Of a stretch of DNA of 64,000 nt, positions 43,333-51,147 are shown one piece after another. Under the pieces are notes generated by a model. It was given only the letters and a program-made list of their open reading frames with translations, was not told the DNA's origin and ran no database searches. Location of the stretch: contig JAGMCR010000012.1 of assembly GCA_023129115.1 (NCBI GenBank), forward strand, positions 20,667 to 84,666, in the 5' to 3' direction. Position 1 is the stretch's first letter. Each line of letters starts with the position of its first letter. The position numbers and the translations under genes were made by a program. The DNA comes from Candidatus Iainarchaeum sp. (GTDB lineage: Archaea; B1Sed10-29; WALL01).

Positions 43333-43466
43333 CTCCAAGCCTTTTTCTGTTACTCGCTTCGCTCGCTCGGTGGAAAAGCGTTGATGGAAAACGCCGCCGG
43401 GCGGCCTTGCGCCGCCCTCGTCTAACGTGCCGCCTGAGTTTCAGGCGAAACTCACCACCCAGCGCT
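43320..43466 (+). mobile_element. Palindromic element, copy D, after tRNA-Ser(GGA)
   Basis: CTCACCCCCAGCGCT (43320-43334, tRNA 3' end) recurs as CTCACCACCCAGCGCT (43451-43466). Between are CTCGGTGGAAAAGCGTTGAT (43366-43385; inverted match in copy B), hairpin GGGCGGC-CTTGC-GCCGCCC (43399-43417), linker CTAACGTGCC, and terminal hairpin GCCTGA-GTT-TCAGGC (43432-43446). Confidence 0.75.
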
Positions 43467-43510
43467 TATCTATTTCTTGTTCCATCTTGTTCATGCGTGT
43501 ACTATGCGTC

Positions 43511-43520
43511 CTTTATATAC
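43511..43520 (+). promoter_or_regulatory. TATA box for the 43557 gene
   Basis: CTTTATATAC about 40 nt before ATG 43557, followed by GTAGAGGTGATG, a ribosome binding site. Confidence 0.6.
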
Positions 43521-43556
43521 CGTTCATGGGGCAGGTAATGTAGAGGTGATGCGCCC

Positions 43557-44531
43557 ATGAATAAAATGTTGTTCACGCTCGTGCTGGGGATGCTTGTTGT
43601 CTCCCTCGCGGGCACAGGAATGGCTGCGAAGCCAGAAAACCTAGGAAGCGATGCCGACGCCGTTGACGCGGCAGACGCAATTGACGACCTCAACGAAGTG
43701 TTGAGGGGAAAGCCCGAAAAAGCAGACAAGGGCAAGCCAGAGACCAATGACACAAAGGCCACGGGAAAGCCAGAGACCACGGGAAAGCCAGAGACCAATG
43801 ACACGAAAGGAAAGCCTGAGACCAATAAGACCATTAAGCTCAACCAAGGCAAGCTTATTTCTACGGTCACCAAGGTCAGGCAGGAGCAGTTCAAGCTGAC
43901 CCATACCACTCTCAAGGAGATGGGCTACAAGGGGAGCATGTCAGACTTTGCTACCTCATATAACGTTGCGATGAACCAGCTCAAGACCCACATCCGTGCC
44001 AGGATGCAGGAAGAGTCAAACTTCACCACGACCGTCGTGAGGAACCTCATGGAGAGGGAGCTCGCGCAAATCCGTGAGAGGCTCATGGTGAACATGACCG
44101 TGACCGACGAGGAAGTCGTCGACGAAATCGGTGAGCTGGTCTCGAACACGACCATAAACCCCGAGGAAGAAGCGGCACCGACCCCCGAGGAAATCCAGGA
44201 AGCTGTCGAGGAAGAGCTTGAGTACATGGACGAGGACTTCAAGGAAAAGCTCGTGCTCGTGGCAGAAGTCGGGACGCCGGAAGAGCAGGAAGAGCTCGCC
44301 GAGCAGCTCGAGGACTTCACAGAAGCCCAGGACGAAGAGATAGAGCCAATCGAGTTTGACGCCGAAGAAGTGCGGGAAGACCTTGAGGAAACGGAAGGCC
44401 CGTACGAGGGCATTGAGGAAGAAGAAGTCCCCGAAGAGCCTGAAGCCGCTCCAGTCGAAGAAGAGGAAGAGCCGGCTGAAGAGGAAGAAGAGCCTGCAGA
44501 AGACGAGGCAAGCGCAGAAGAACAGGAATAA
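43557..44531 (+). CDS. Secreted acidic protein with KPET repeats
   Basis: 324 residues. Signal peptide 1-23 (MLFTLVLGMLVVSLAGTGMA), then a threonine-rich segment with repeated GKPET / NDTK units (about 52-92), a helical middle region (about 95-190), and a very acidic Glu-rich C-terminal half. Several N-glycosylation sequons (NDT, NKT, NFT, NMT, NTT) are present. No C-terminal anchor is visible. Likely an exported surface-associated protein; no family recognised. Confidence 0.75.
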   Translation: MNKMLFTLVLGMLVVSLAGTGMAAKPENLGSDADAVDAADAIDDLNEVLRGKPEKADKGKPETNDTKATGKPETTGKPETNDTKGKPETNKTIKLNQGKLISTVTKVRQEQFKLTHTTLKEMGYKGSMSDFATSYNVAMNQLKTHIRARMQEESNFTTTVVRNLMERELAQIRERLMVNMTVTDEEVVDEIGELVSNTTINPEEEAAPTPEEIQEAVEEELEYMDEDFKEKLVLVAEVGTPEEQEELAEQLEDFTEAQDEEIEPIEFDAEEVREDLEETEGPYEGIEEEEVPEEPEAAPVEEEEEPAEEEEEPAEDEASAEEQE

Positions 44532-44565
44532 ATAGTAGCTTATTCCAAAAGGAGATACGATTAGC

Positions 44566-45147
44566 ATGAAAAAAGTGCTTGCTTTACTCTTGATGCTGGC
44601 GACTGCCCTGGCCGTGTCGTCTAGCTACAACGTTGTCGTTGCGGAGAACGGCAACGCATGGGCGGCCATCACCTTGACCGGCCAGGGAACCGTCAACGTC
44701 CCCCTCCCGATTGACGCCGAGCCACAAATCACTGGCGCGCTGTACGTCAACACCGTCAACGGCATTGACATCACTGTCGGCTCGAGCGGGGCGGCCAACA
44801 TAGTGTTCCAGTCATCCACAATGACAGAGAAGGACGGGGGCAACTGGGGGATTGTGTTGAGTCTTCCAAGCGCGGAATCCAATTCCGTGACTGTTTCCCT
44901 CCCAAGCAACGCGGCAGTCAGCGGGACCACCCCCTCTGCCGAAATTGCCCCCGTCAGCGGCTCCAAGAACGTGGTGTGGAACAGCGCGGCGGGAAGCGTG
45001 AGCGTCGATTACTCGTTCACGCCGAGCAATGGGGCAGCCGCCAACGGCGCGCCTGTGCCACAGGCGGACTACACCCTTGTGATTGTGGTGGTTGTCATTG
45101 TTGCGGCAGCTGCAGGGTTTTTCTACCTAAAAAAAAAGGCGGTCTGA
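44566..45147 (+). CDS. Signal-peptide protein with C-terminal TM (membrane sensor, 0 frame)
   Basis: 193 residues: signal peptide (MKKVLALLLMLATALAVSSS), an extracellular beta-rich domain of about 140 residues, and a membrane helix (YTLVIVVVVIVAAAAGFFYL) with lysines inside. It terminates shortly after an A9 run; the -1 frame then continues into a winged-helix domain. Archaeal proteins with this layout plus a C-terminal HTH are known as membrane-anchored regulators, so this may be only the 0-frame product. Confidence 0.75.
   Translation: MKKVLALLLMLATALAVSSSYNVVVAENGNAWAAITLTGQGTVNVPLPIDAEPQITGALYVNTVNGIDITVGSSGAANIVFQSSTMTEKDGGNWGIVLSLPSAESNSVTVSLPSNAAVSGTTPSAEIAPVSGSKNVVWNSAAGSVSVDYSFTPSNGAAANGAPVPQADYTLVIVVVVIVAAAAGFFYLKKKAV
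45132..45138 (+). other. Possible -1 frameshift site (A AAA AAG)
   Basis: Within an A9 run (45129-45137) the 0-frame codons read CTA AAA AAA AAG, which contains the classic slippery heptamer A AAA AAG. A -1 shift here joins the membrane protein (191 residues) to the 80-residue winged-helix domain. No strong downstream hairpin is evident, so transcriptional slippage or a sequencing error remain possible. Confidence 0.45.
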
Positions 45148-45380
45148 CTGAGGGCCAGAAAAACGTGCTCAAGACACTTAGTGACAACGAGAAAAAAGTC
45201 ATGGACCTCGTGGTGGGGAACGGCGGGATGAAGAGGAACGTGCTCGAGAGGGAGAGCGGGCTCGCCAAGTCCAGCCTCGCGACGACGCTCTCCCAGCTCG
45301 AGAAGAAAAAGCTCGTTGCAGTGAAGAGAACGGCTACTGTGCACTACGTGGACGTGACGGGCTGGTTCAAAGGCCTTTAA
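45138..45380 (+). CDS. Winged-helix domain in the -1 frame
   Basis: 80 residues: LTEGQKNVLKTLSDNEKKVMDLVVGNGG, MKRNVLERESGLAKSSLATTLSQLEKKKLV and the wing KRTATVHYVDVTGWF. Typical MarR/TrmB-like winged helix. No good independent start or Shine-Dalgarno sequence; most likely the cytosolic domain of the preceding membrane protein, reached by frameshifting at the A9 run. Confidence 0.7.
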   Translation, partial: GGLTEGQKNVLKTLSDNEKKVMDLVVGNGGMKRNVLERESGLAKSSLATTLSQLEKKKLVAVKRTATVHYVDVTGWFKGL

Positions 45381-45392
45381 AACCGCAGAAAC

Positions 45393-45402
45393 GTTTATAA
45401 AC
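45393..45402 (+). promoter_or_regulatory. TATA box of the rps13 operon and leader
   Basis: GTTTATAAAC about 110 nt before rps13, giving a leader near 85-90 nt (about 45423-45510). The leader holds no gene I can support; an overlapping 47-codon frame from ATG 45419 is possible but begins at or before the predicted start site. Confidence 0.55.
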
Positions 45403-45510
45403 AGACCCATTCAGAATAATGGCACCAAGGGCGAGCCGCGAGGTATTGACCCCGGAAGCAGACTACTTCTGGAGTTTATGGCCCTTATTGTCAATAATCG
45501 GTGAATCCAC

Positions 45511-45993
45511 ATGGCAGAAGAAGAGCTTAGGCATATTGTCCGCATTGCTGGAAAAGACATAAAGGGAGGCCTGCCGCTGGCCATGGCGCTCACGCACGTC
45601 AAGGGCGTGAACATGGCATTGGCCAACGCGATAGCCAAGCAAGCGTCGGAAGAGCTTGGGGTCGACGAAAAAATCCATCTGGGAATGCTCGACGAAAAGC
45701 AGATCGAAGTAATCGAAAAAATCGTGCTCGAGCCATCAAAGCATGGCATACCGCAGTGGATGCTCAACAGGAGGAAGGAGCCCATAAAAGGCGAAGACAC
45801 TCACCTGACGGGCCACGACCTCGACTTCGCGGTCAAGGGGGACATCGACAAGGAAAAGAAGCTCAGGAGCTACCGCGGCGTCAGGCACTCCGCAGGCCTC
45901 ACAGTGCGCGGCCAGCGCACCCGCACAAGCGGCCGCAAGGGCCAGACCGTTGGAGTCAGGAGAAGGAAGGGCACCAAGGGGTCAGGGAAGTGA
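45511..45993 (+). CDS. rps13: Ribosomal protein S13 (uS13)
   Basis: 160 residues. VRIAGKDIKGGLPLAMALTH, then PQWMLNRRKEP and C-terminal RSYRGVRHSAGLTVRGQRTRT, which contacts the P-site tRNA region. First gene of S13-S4-S11-RpoD. Confidence 0.96.
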   Translation: MAEEELRHIVRIAGKDIKGGLPLAMALTHVKGVNMALANAIAKQASEELGVDEKIHLGMLDEKQIEVIEKIVLEPSKHGIPQWMLNRRKEPIKGEDTHLTGHDLDFAVKGDIDKEKKLRSYRGVRHSAGLTVRGQRTRTSGRKGQTVGVRRRKGTKGSGK

Positions 45994-45998
45994 TTTGA

Positions 45999-46622
45999 AT
46001 GGGAGACCCAAGGAAGCCAAGGAAAAAGTACTCAACCCCCAGCCACCCCTATGAAAAGGACCGGATTGAGGAAGAAAACACGCTAATCAAGGGCTATGGC
46101 CTGAAGAACAAGCGCGAAATCTGGAAGGCAGAGTCCCAAATCAGGAAGTACCGGACCCTGGCGCGCCAGCTCCAGGCAGACCGCGGCCCGACGGCAGACA
46201 GCAAGAAGACGGAGCTCGTGGCCAAGCTCATGTCCATCAAGCTCGTTGGGGGCGGCGCGACGCTCGACGACGTGCTGGGCCTCACGGTCACCAACTTCCT
46301 GGACAGGCGGCTCCAGACAATTGTGTTCAAGAAAGGGCTTGCAACCACGCCCAAGCAGGCGAGGCAGTTCATTGTCCACGGCATAATCTCTGTCAGTGGA
46401 AGGAAAGTGACTGTCCCCGGCTACGTCGTCACGGCAGGCGAAGAAGAAAAAATTGGGTACTACGGCAAGGCGCCGCAGCTGAAGCCGCCCGAGGCCGCAG
46501 TGGCCGAGGCCCCAGTGGAAAAGGCACCAGAGACCAAGCCAAGCGTGCCAGTGCCCGAGACCAAGCCAAGCGTGCCAGTGCCGGAAAGCAAGCCATCCAC
46601 TCCCAAGGAGGGGAGCAAATGA
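45999..46622 (+). CDS. rps4: Ribosomal protein S4 (uS4) with repeat tail
   Basis: 207 residues. [19 protein letters not shown] and the S4 domain [20 protein letters not shown] identify it. The C-terminal ~35 residues contain three [12 protein letters not shown] repeats, an unusual low-complexity extension. Confidence 0.95.
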   Translation: MGDPRKPRKKYSTPSHPYEKDRIEEENTLIKGYGLKNKREIWKAESQIRKYRTLARQLQADRGPTADSKKTELVAKLMSIKLVGGGATLDDVLGLTVTNFLDRRLQTIVFKKGLATTPKQARQFIVHGIISVSGRKVTVPGYVVTAGEEEKIGYYGKAPQLKPPEAAVAEAPVEKAPETKPSVPVPETKPSVPVPESKPSTPKEGSK

Positions 46623-47005
46623 GTGACAAATGGGGAATAGCGCACATCTACGCGTCAATGAACAACACAATCATCACGATTACGGACATGACCGGCGCAG
46701 AAACAATCGCCAAGTGCAGCGGCGGCATGGTCGTTGACTCCGGCTCCAAGCAGTCCTCGCCGTACGCCGCAATGGCGGCCGCGCAGAAGGCCGCCGAGGC
46801 AGCCATCGGCAGGGGGTTCACCGGCGTGCACGTCAGGATACGCGCGCCCGGCGGAAACAGGTCAAAGCACCCGGGCCCGGGGGCGCAGGCAGTCGTGCGT
46901 GCGCTCACGCGTGCCGGATTGCGCATTGGCAGGATTGAGGACGTCACTCCAATACCGCACGACGGCACCAAGTCCAAGGGCGGAAAGCGTGGGAGGAGGG
47001 TCTGA
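46619..47005 (+). CDS. rps11: Ribosomal protein S11 (uS11)
   Basis: 128 residues; [20 protein letters not shown] and [39 protein letters not shown] are characteristic. ATGA-type overlap with rps4. Confidence 0.97.
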   Translation: MSDKWGIAHIYASMNNTIITITDMTGAETIAKCSGGMVVDSGSKQSSPYAAMAAAQKAAEAAIGRGFTGVHVRIRAPGGNRSKHPGPGAQAVVRALTRAGLRIGRIEDVTPIPHDGTKSKGGKRGRRV

Positions 47006-47006
47006 G

Positions 47007-47774
47007 ATGAACGTCAAAGTGCTCTCCAGCGGCGAGAACTCGGCAGTGCTGCTGCTCGAGAAGACAGAGCCGTCAATCGCGAACGCCCTGAGGCGGACGC
47101 TGCTCGGTGAAATCCCGGTGATAGCGGTGAGGGACGTCACGTTCTACGAGAACACGAGCGCCATGCCAGACGAGTACATCGCGCACCGGCTCGCCATGGT
47201 CCCGCTCAAGACAGACCTGAAGGCGTACAAGGCCCCGGACGCGTGCTGCGGCGGCAACTGCGCGTCGTGCAGCGTGGACCTGACGATTGACGAGGCAGGG
47301 CCCAAGACCGTGACCTCAGCCAGCATAAAGACAAGCGACACCAAGATAAAGCCCGTCAGTGGCAAAATCCCAATCATCGAGCTGATGCCCGGCCAGAGGC
47401 TGCGGCTTGAGGCCAAGGGAGTGCTTGGCCGGGGCGAGGAGCACGTGAAGTGGCAGGTCGGAGTCGCGGGCTACAAGTACCTGCCGGTGCTGAAGGCCGA
47501 CTACCGCAAGATCAATGACGCCAAGGCAGTGGCGGCCGCGTGCCCCACCGGGGCACTCAAGCCCAAGAGCGGGAAGCTCGAGCTCGACCCCGTCAAGTGC
47601 ACGCACTGCGAAGAGTGCGTGAAGGCGGCCGGCGAAGGCCTGGAGATTGGCTTCGACAGAACCAGCTTCATATTCCGTATAGAAACGAACGGGCAGATGA
47701 CTGCGAAGGAGGCACTCCTCCAGGCAATAAAAAGTTTGGGGGAAAGGATAACAAACATGCAGTCACAGCTCTGA
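47007..47774 (+). CDS. rpoD: RNA polymerase subunit D (Rpo3) with Fe-S motif
   Basis: 255 residues from ATG 47007. RPB3-like N-terminus (EPSIANALRRTLLGEIPVIA) and dimerisation segment. An inserted ferredoxin-like domain carries CPTGAL and CTHCEEC, enough cysteines for one [4Fe-4S] cluster, as in some archaeal RpoD proteins. The longer upstream frame runs through rps11 and is rejected. Confidence 0.96.
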   Translation: MNVKVLSSGENSAVLLLEKTEPSIANALRRTLLGEIPVIAVRDVTFYENTSAMPDEYIAHRLAMVPLKTDLKAYKAPDACCGGNCASCSVDLTIDEAGPKTVTSASIKTSDTKIKPVSGKIPIIELMPGQRLRLEAKGVLGRGEEHVKWQVGVAGYKYLPVLKADYRKINDAKAVAAACPTGALKPKSGKLELDPVKCTHCEECVKAAGEGLEIGFDRTSFIFRIETNGQMTAKEALLQAIKSLGERITNMQSQL

Positions 47775-47780
47775 AACGGT

Positions 47781-47864
47781 GCGGGGGTGCCGGAGTGGAC
47801 AAACGGGCTAGGTTGAGGGCCTAGTGGCTTAGTGCCTACGCGTGTTCGAATCACGTCCCCCGCA
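47781..47864 (+). tRNA. tRNA-Leu (anticodon GAG)
   Basis: Acceptor GCGGGGG/CCCCCGC, discriminator A47864, anticodon stem CTAGG/CCTAG with loop TTGAGGG (anticodon GAG), variable arm TGGCTTAGTGCC, T-arm CGTG-TTCGAAT-CACG. It starts six bases after rpoD and has no promoter of its own, so it is cut from the rps13 operon transcript; a tRNA between rpoD and rpl18e is a common archaeal arrangement. Confidence 0.95.
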
Positions 47865-47891
47865 TGCCCCTGTGGGACCCACGCAGACTTG

Positions 47892-47922
47892 GGGGGGTGC
47901 CGCCAACTTGGCGGCACCCCCC
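47892..47922. repeat. 13-bp-stem hairpin after tRNA-Leu
   Basis: GGGGGGTGCCGCC-AACTT-GGCGGCACCCCCC. The preceding GACTTGGGGG and following CCCCCCAAAAAGCCTA match the flanks of the G-rich hairpins in the palindromic element family. The stem shares GTGCCGCC with the hairpin at 49322. Confidence 0.7.
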
Positions 47923-47972
47923 AAAAAGCCTACGAGTGGCGGCATATGCCGTTGCGCAAGGAGGGAAGGAAA

Positions 47973-48263
47973 ATGGTTTCCGAAAAAGTCAGGAAAACTC
48001 GGTTCGGGAAGAACCTTGGCAAGAGGATTGGGAAGAGCAGGAGCCACCGCGCCGAAGTCAACGTCGGCAAAATCAGCAAGCTCACCAAGAAAGGCGACAG
48101 CATTGTGGTGCCCGGGAAGGTATTGGGCACGGGGTCAATCGACCACGCCGTGACTGTTGCGGCGATGAGGTTCTCCGAAAGCGCCCGCAGGAAGATAGAG
48201 GCGGCGGGCGGAAAGGCCATGGCGATTGAAAAGCTTGAGGCGAAAGCGAGGGTGATAACATGA
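47973..48263 (+). CDS. rpl18e: Ribosomal protein L18e
   Basis: 96 residues from ATG 47973, preceded by AAGGAGGGAAGG; shorter than the usual ~115-120. Core HRAEVNVGKISKLTKKGDSIVVPGKVLG and SARRKIEAAGGKAMAIEKL. An in-frame ATG at 47946 would add nine residues. Confidence 0.92.
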   Translation: MVSEKVRKTRFGKNLGKRIGKSRSHRAEVNVGKISKLTKKGDSIVVPGKVLGTGSIDHAVTVAAMRFSESARRKIEAAGGKAMAIEKLEAKARVIT

Positions 48264-48676
48264 TTGTCATAGACGCTGACGGCGCCGTGCTTGGCAGGAT
48301 GGCGACCCGCGTGGCGAAGAGCCTGCTCAACGGCGAGAAAGTCGTTATAGTCAACGCCGAGAAGGCGGTCATAAGCGGCAGCAAGAAGGACATTTACGCC
48401 AGGTACAAGCAGCGCAGGGACAGGGCTGACCGCGCCAACCCGCGCATGGGCCCCAAGTTCCCACGCACCCCCGATAGGATTGTCCGCAGGACCGTTAGGG
48501 GGATGGTGAACTACAAGACACAGCGCGGGGCACGTGCCTACAAGAACCTCAGGACGTTCCTTGGGGTGCCCGAGGAATACGCCGAGAAGGCAGTGAAGAG
48601 CGAGGCAGCGGCCCCGAGGAAGAGGATGACCGTGCTCGAGCTCTCGAGGATGCTCGGCTGGAAGGGAGGCGAGTGA
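48260..48676 (+). CDS. rpl13: Ribosomal protein L13 (uL13)
   Basis: 138 residues; DGAVLGRMATRVAKSLLNGEK, RTPDRIVRRTVRGMVNYKT and the short C-terminus. Overlaps rpl18e by four bases. Confidence 0.95.
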   Translation: MIVIDADGAVLGRMATRVAKSLLNGEKVVIVNAEKAVISGSKKDIYARYKQRRDRADRANPRMGPKFPRTPDRIVRRTVRGMVNYKTQRGARAYKNLRTFLGVPEEYAEKAVKSEAAAPRKRMTVLELSRMLGWKGGE

Positions 48677-48678
48677 AG

Positions 48679-49113
48679 ATGGCAGCCAGGAAGTCAAAAG
48701 CCAAAATAATCCAAAGCAAGGCAAAGCGCAAGACCGCGGTGGCGCGCGCCAGAATAAAGAAGGGCTCCGGCTCGATAAAGGTGAACGCCAAGCCGCTCGA
48801 GGCATACGGCAACGAGTTCTCGAGGAACGAAATCGGGGTTGCGCTCTCTGTCGGCGAGAATGTCCTCGGGAAGAACTTTGCCGACACGCTCGACATTGAC
48901 GTCAACGTGCGCGGCGGCGGGTTCATGGGGCAGGCAGAGGCCACCAAGACCGCAATCGCGAAGGCGCTCGTGGCGTGGACAGAAAGCGAGGACCTTAAGT
49001 CCGCGTACCTCGAGCTGGACAGGCACCTCCTCGTCGACGACGTGCGGAGGAAAGAGTCCAAGAAGCCGCTCGGAAGGGGCGCGCGCAAGAAGAGGCAAAA
49101 GAGCTACAGGTGA
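48679..49113 (+). CDS. rps9: Ribosomal protein S9 (uS9)
   Basis: 144 residues from ATG 48679 (GTG 48673 also in frame). [22 protein letters not shown] and the C-terminal [22 protein letters not shown], which reaches the P site. Confidence 0.96.
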   Translation: MAARKSKAKIIQSKAKRKTAVARARIKKGSGSIKVNAKPLEAYGNEFSRNEIGVALSVGENVLGKNFADTLDIDVNVRGGGFMGQAEATKTAIAKALVAWTESEDLKSAYLELDRHLLVDDVRRKESKKPLGRGARKKRQKSYR

Positions 49114-49118
49114 GAATA

Positions 49119-49313
49119 ATGCACATACCCGTAAGATGCTTTACGTGCGGAAAAGTAATCGGCCAGTACTGGGAAGAATTTGACAAGCGGGTCAAAAAAG
49201 GCGAGGACGCCAGCAAAGTGCTGGACGACCTCGGCCTGGAGCGGTTTTGCTGCAGGCGCATGATCCTGAGCCACGAGGAAGTCGCGGACGACGTGAAGAA
49301 GTACCCTAGGTAG
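49119..49313 (+). CDS. rpoN: RNA polymerase subunit N (Rpo10)
   Basis: 64 residues from ATG 49119. The unusual zinc site [13 protein letters not shown] plus [10 protein letters not shown] is complete. rpoK and enolase, which usually follow in archaea, are absent; hairpin, tRNA-Pro and rps2 come next. Confidence 0.96.
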   Translation: MHIPVRCFTCGKVIGQYWEEFDKRVKKGEDASKVLDDLGLERFCCRRMILSHEEVADDVKKYPR

Positions 49314-49321
49314 GGACAATT

Positions 49322-49352
49322 GGGGAGTGCCGCCAAATCGGCGGCACTCCCC
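49322..49352. repeat. 13-bp-stem hairpin before tRNA-Pro(GGG)
   Basis: GGGGAGTGCCGCC-AAATC-GGCGGCACTCCCC. The same size and core (GTGCCGCC/GGCGGCAC) as the hairpin at 47892, with compensating differences in the outer stem. Confidence 0.7.
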
Positions 49353-49381
49353 GAGAATCCCGAATTCAACAAGACACTGTT

Positions 49382-49454
49382 GGGGCCGTAGGGTAGTTTG
49401 GCATCCTCCCAGCTCGGGGAGCTGGTGACCCGAGTTCAAATCTCGGCGGCCCCA
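49382..49454 (+). tRNA. tRNA-Pro (anticodon GGG)
   Basis: Acceptor GGGGCCG/CGGCCCC, discriminator A49454, D-arm AGGGTAGTTTGGCATCCT, anticodon stem CCAGC/GCTGG with loop TCGGGGA (anticodon GGG; position 33 is C), T-arm CGAG-TTCAAAT-CTCG. Together with tRNA-Pro(CGG) the window reads two proline codon classes. Confidence 0.93.
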
Positions 49455-49518
49455 CCACTCTCACTCCCCCCTGAACCAAGACAACAACGGGGGGTTAAAA
49501 GACCTTAAAGGTGAAAAA

Positions 49519-50325
49519 ATGGCAGAAAAAGAAGAAAAGGAAGCGGCTCCGGCCGCAAAGGAAGAAAAGGCGCCCGAGCCGAAGCCGGTGGAAGTCAAGG
49601 AAGAAAAGAAGGCACCGGCGGCCAAGGAAGAAGAGCCCGTGGCTCAGCCCGTGAAAGAAGAGAAGCCGGTGAAGGAAAAAGAAGAGAAACCGAAGCCGGC
49701 CAGGAAGAAGGTTGTCAAGAAGGACGATGACGAGCTCCTCATCGCGCTCGAGGACTACCTGAAGGCGGGAATCCACATCGGCTCACAGTACAAGACGGGC
49801 GACATGAAGCCGTACATCTACAAGACGCGGAGCGACGGCCTGCATATCCTTGACGTGAACACAATCGACAGGCGGCTCAAGCTCGCCTCTGAATTCCTGT
49901 CTGGCTACGAGCCGGCAAAAGTGCTCGTCGTCGCGGGAAGGGTGTACGCCCGCAAGCCCGCGCGCAAGTTCGCGGAAAACATTGGGTGCATGCTCAGCGT
50001 GAAGAGGTTCGTGCCGGGCACGCTGACAAACCCATTGAACCCCAACTTCGTCGAGCCGGACGTCATCCTTGTGAGCGACCCCGGGGTCGACAAGCAGGTA
50101 ATCAAGGAAGCGACCAAAATCCGCATCCCCGTGATTGCGCTGTGCGACACCAACAACGTCCTCAAGAACGTCGACGTCTGCGTGCCACTGAACAACAAGG
50201 GCAAGAAGAGCCTGGCCCTCGCGTACTGGGTGCTCACCCGCGAGCTGCTGATGAAGCGCGGCACCATCAAGGGCCCCACTGACTTCAAGACCACGGTTGA
50301 GGACTACGAGTCCACGGGGAAGTGA
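49519..50325 (+). CDS. rps2: Ribosomal protein S2 (uS2) with charged N-terminal extension
   Basis: 268 residues. The first ~70 are Lys/Glu/Pro/Ala repeats, not part of normal S2. The core follows: DYLKAGIHIGSQYKTGDMKP, RFVPGTLTNPLNPNFVEPDV and PVIALCDTNN. The ATG is preceded by AAAGGTGAAAAA. Between tRNA-Pro and this gene CCCCCC and GGGGGG tracts can pair. Confidence 0.95.
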   Translation: MAEKEEKEAAPAAKEEKAPEPKPVEVKEEKKAPAAKEEEPVAQPVKEEKPVKEKEEKPKPARKKVVKKDDDELLIALEDYLKAGIHIGSQYKTGDMKPYIYKTRSDGLHILDVNTIDRRLKLASEFLSGYEPAKVLVVAGRVYARKPARKFAENIGCMLSVKRFVPGTLTNPLNPNFVEPDVILVSDPGVDKQVIKEATKIRIPVIALCDTNNVLKNVDVCVPLNNKGKKSLALAYWVLTRELLMKRGTIKGPTDFKTTVEDYESTGK

Positions 50326-50329
50326 TTGA

Positions 50330-51103
50330 GTGAGGGAGCCAGCTGTTGCCGGGATGTTTTACCCGGGAGACGGCGCGGAGCTCGATTCCCAGCTCAAGCA
50401 GTTCTTTTCGAAGGCCGAGCAGCGGCACAAGGCCATTGCAGGGGTCGCGCCGCACGCCGGCTACCAGTACTCGGGACAGACCGCGGCATGGACCTATGCC
50501 AACCTCGCCGAAAAGGGGACAGTGGTGATAATCGGGCCGGACCACACCGGCGCGTCACTCGGCGAGACGTGCATCTATTTCGACGGCAACTGGATGACGC
50601 CGCTCGGAGAAGCAGAGGTCGACCACGCCACGGCCGAAATGCTGCGGGAAGTCGGGCAGCTCAACAACTCGGCGCACACCGGCGAGCACTCGGTCGAGGT
50701 GCAGGTGCCGTTCGTCCAGAAAAAGTTCCCGAAGGCAAAAGTCCTGCCCATAATGATGGGCGACCAGAACAAGGACGTGGCAATCGCGCTCGGGAAAAAG
50801 CTGGCGGAGTTCGATGTTGTGGTAGTGGCGTCAAGCGACTTCTCGCACTACGTGCCCGTGGAAAAGGCCGAGGAAGACGACTTATACGCGGTCGGCGCAC
50901 TGAAGCGGCTGGACGTGGAGGAGTTCTACGAGCGCGCGATTGAGAGGCAGCTGTCGGCATGCGGCATCGGGCCGATTGCGACGGCGGCTGCGTTCGCGAA
51001 GGAAAAGGGCGCGAAGAAAGGCGTGCTCCTGGACTACTCGACCAGTGCGGACGCCACCGGGCAGGAAGAGTGCGTTGGATACGTGTCAATGGTGTTCGTC
51101 TAA
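50330..51103 (+). CDS. MEMO1-family protein
   Basis: 257 residues, GTG start four bases after rps2. Conserved metal-site-like motifs of the MEMO/LigB-like fold: APHAGYQYSG, GPDHTG, EHSVEVQVPF and SSDFSHYV. Archaeal MEMO genes are often next to mevalonate kinase, as here, but the function is unknown. Its last codons and stop are duplicated just downstream. Confidence 0.92.
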   Translation: MREPAVAGMFYPGDGAELDSQLKQFFSKAEQRHKAIAGVAPHAGYQYSGQTAAWTYANLAEKGTVVIIGPDHTGASLGETCIYFDGNWMTPLGEAEVDHATAEMLREVGQLNNSAHTGEHSVEVQVPFVQKKFPKAKVLPIMMGDQNKDVAIALGKKLAEFDVVVVASSDFSHYVPVEKAEEDDLYAVGALKRLDVEEFYERAIERQLSACGIGPIATAAAFAKEKGAKKGVLLDYSTSADATGQEECVGYVSMVFV

Positions 51104-51142
51104 TGCCGAAAGGCGCCAGTGGTGTTCGTCTAATGCCGAAAG
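51091..51142 (+). repeat. 30-bp-period tandem duplication of the MEMO gene end
   Basis: GGTGTTCGTCTAATGCCGAA with following AG occurs at 51091-51112 and 51121-51142. It repeats the last codons and stop of the MEMO gene immediately before the mevalonate kinase promoter. Confidence 0.85.
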
Positions 51143-51147
51143 AACCC

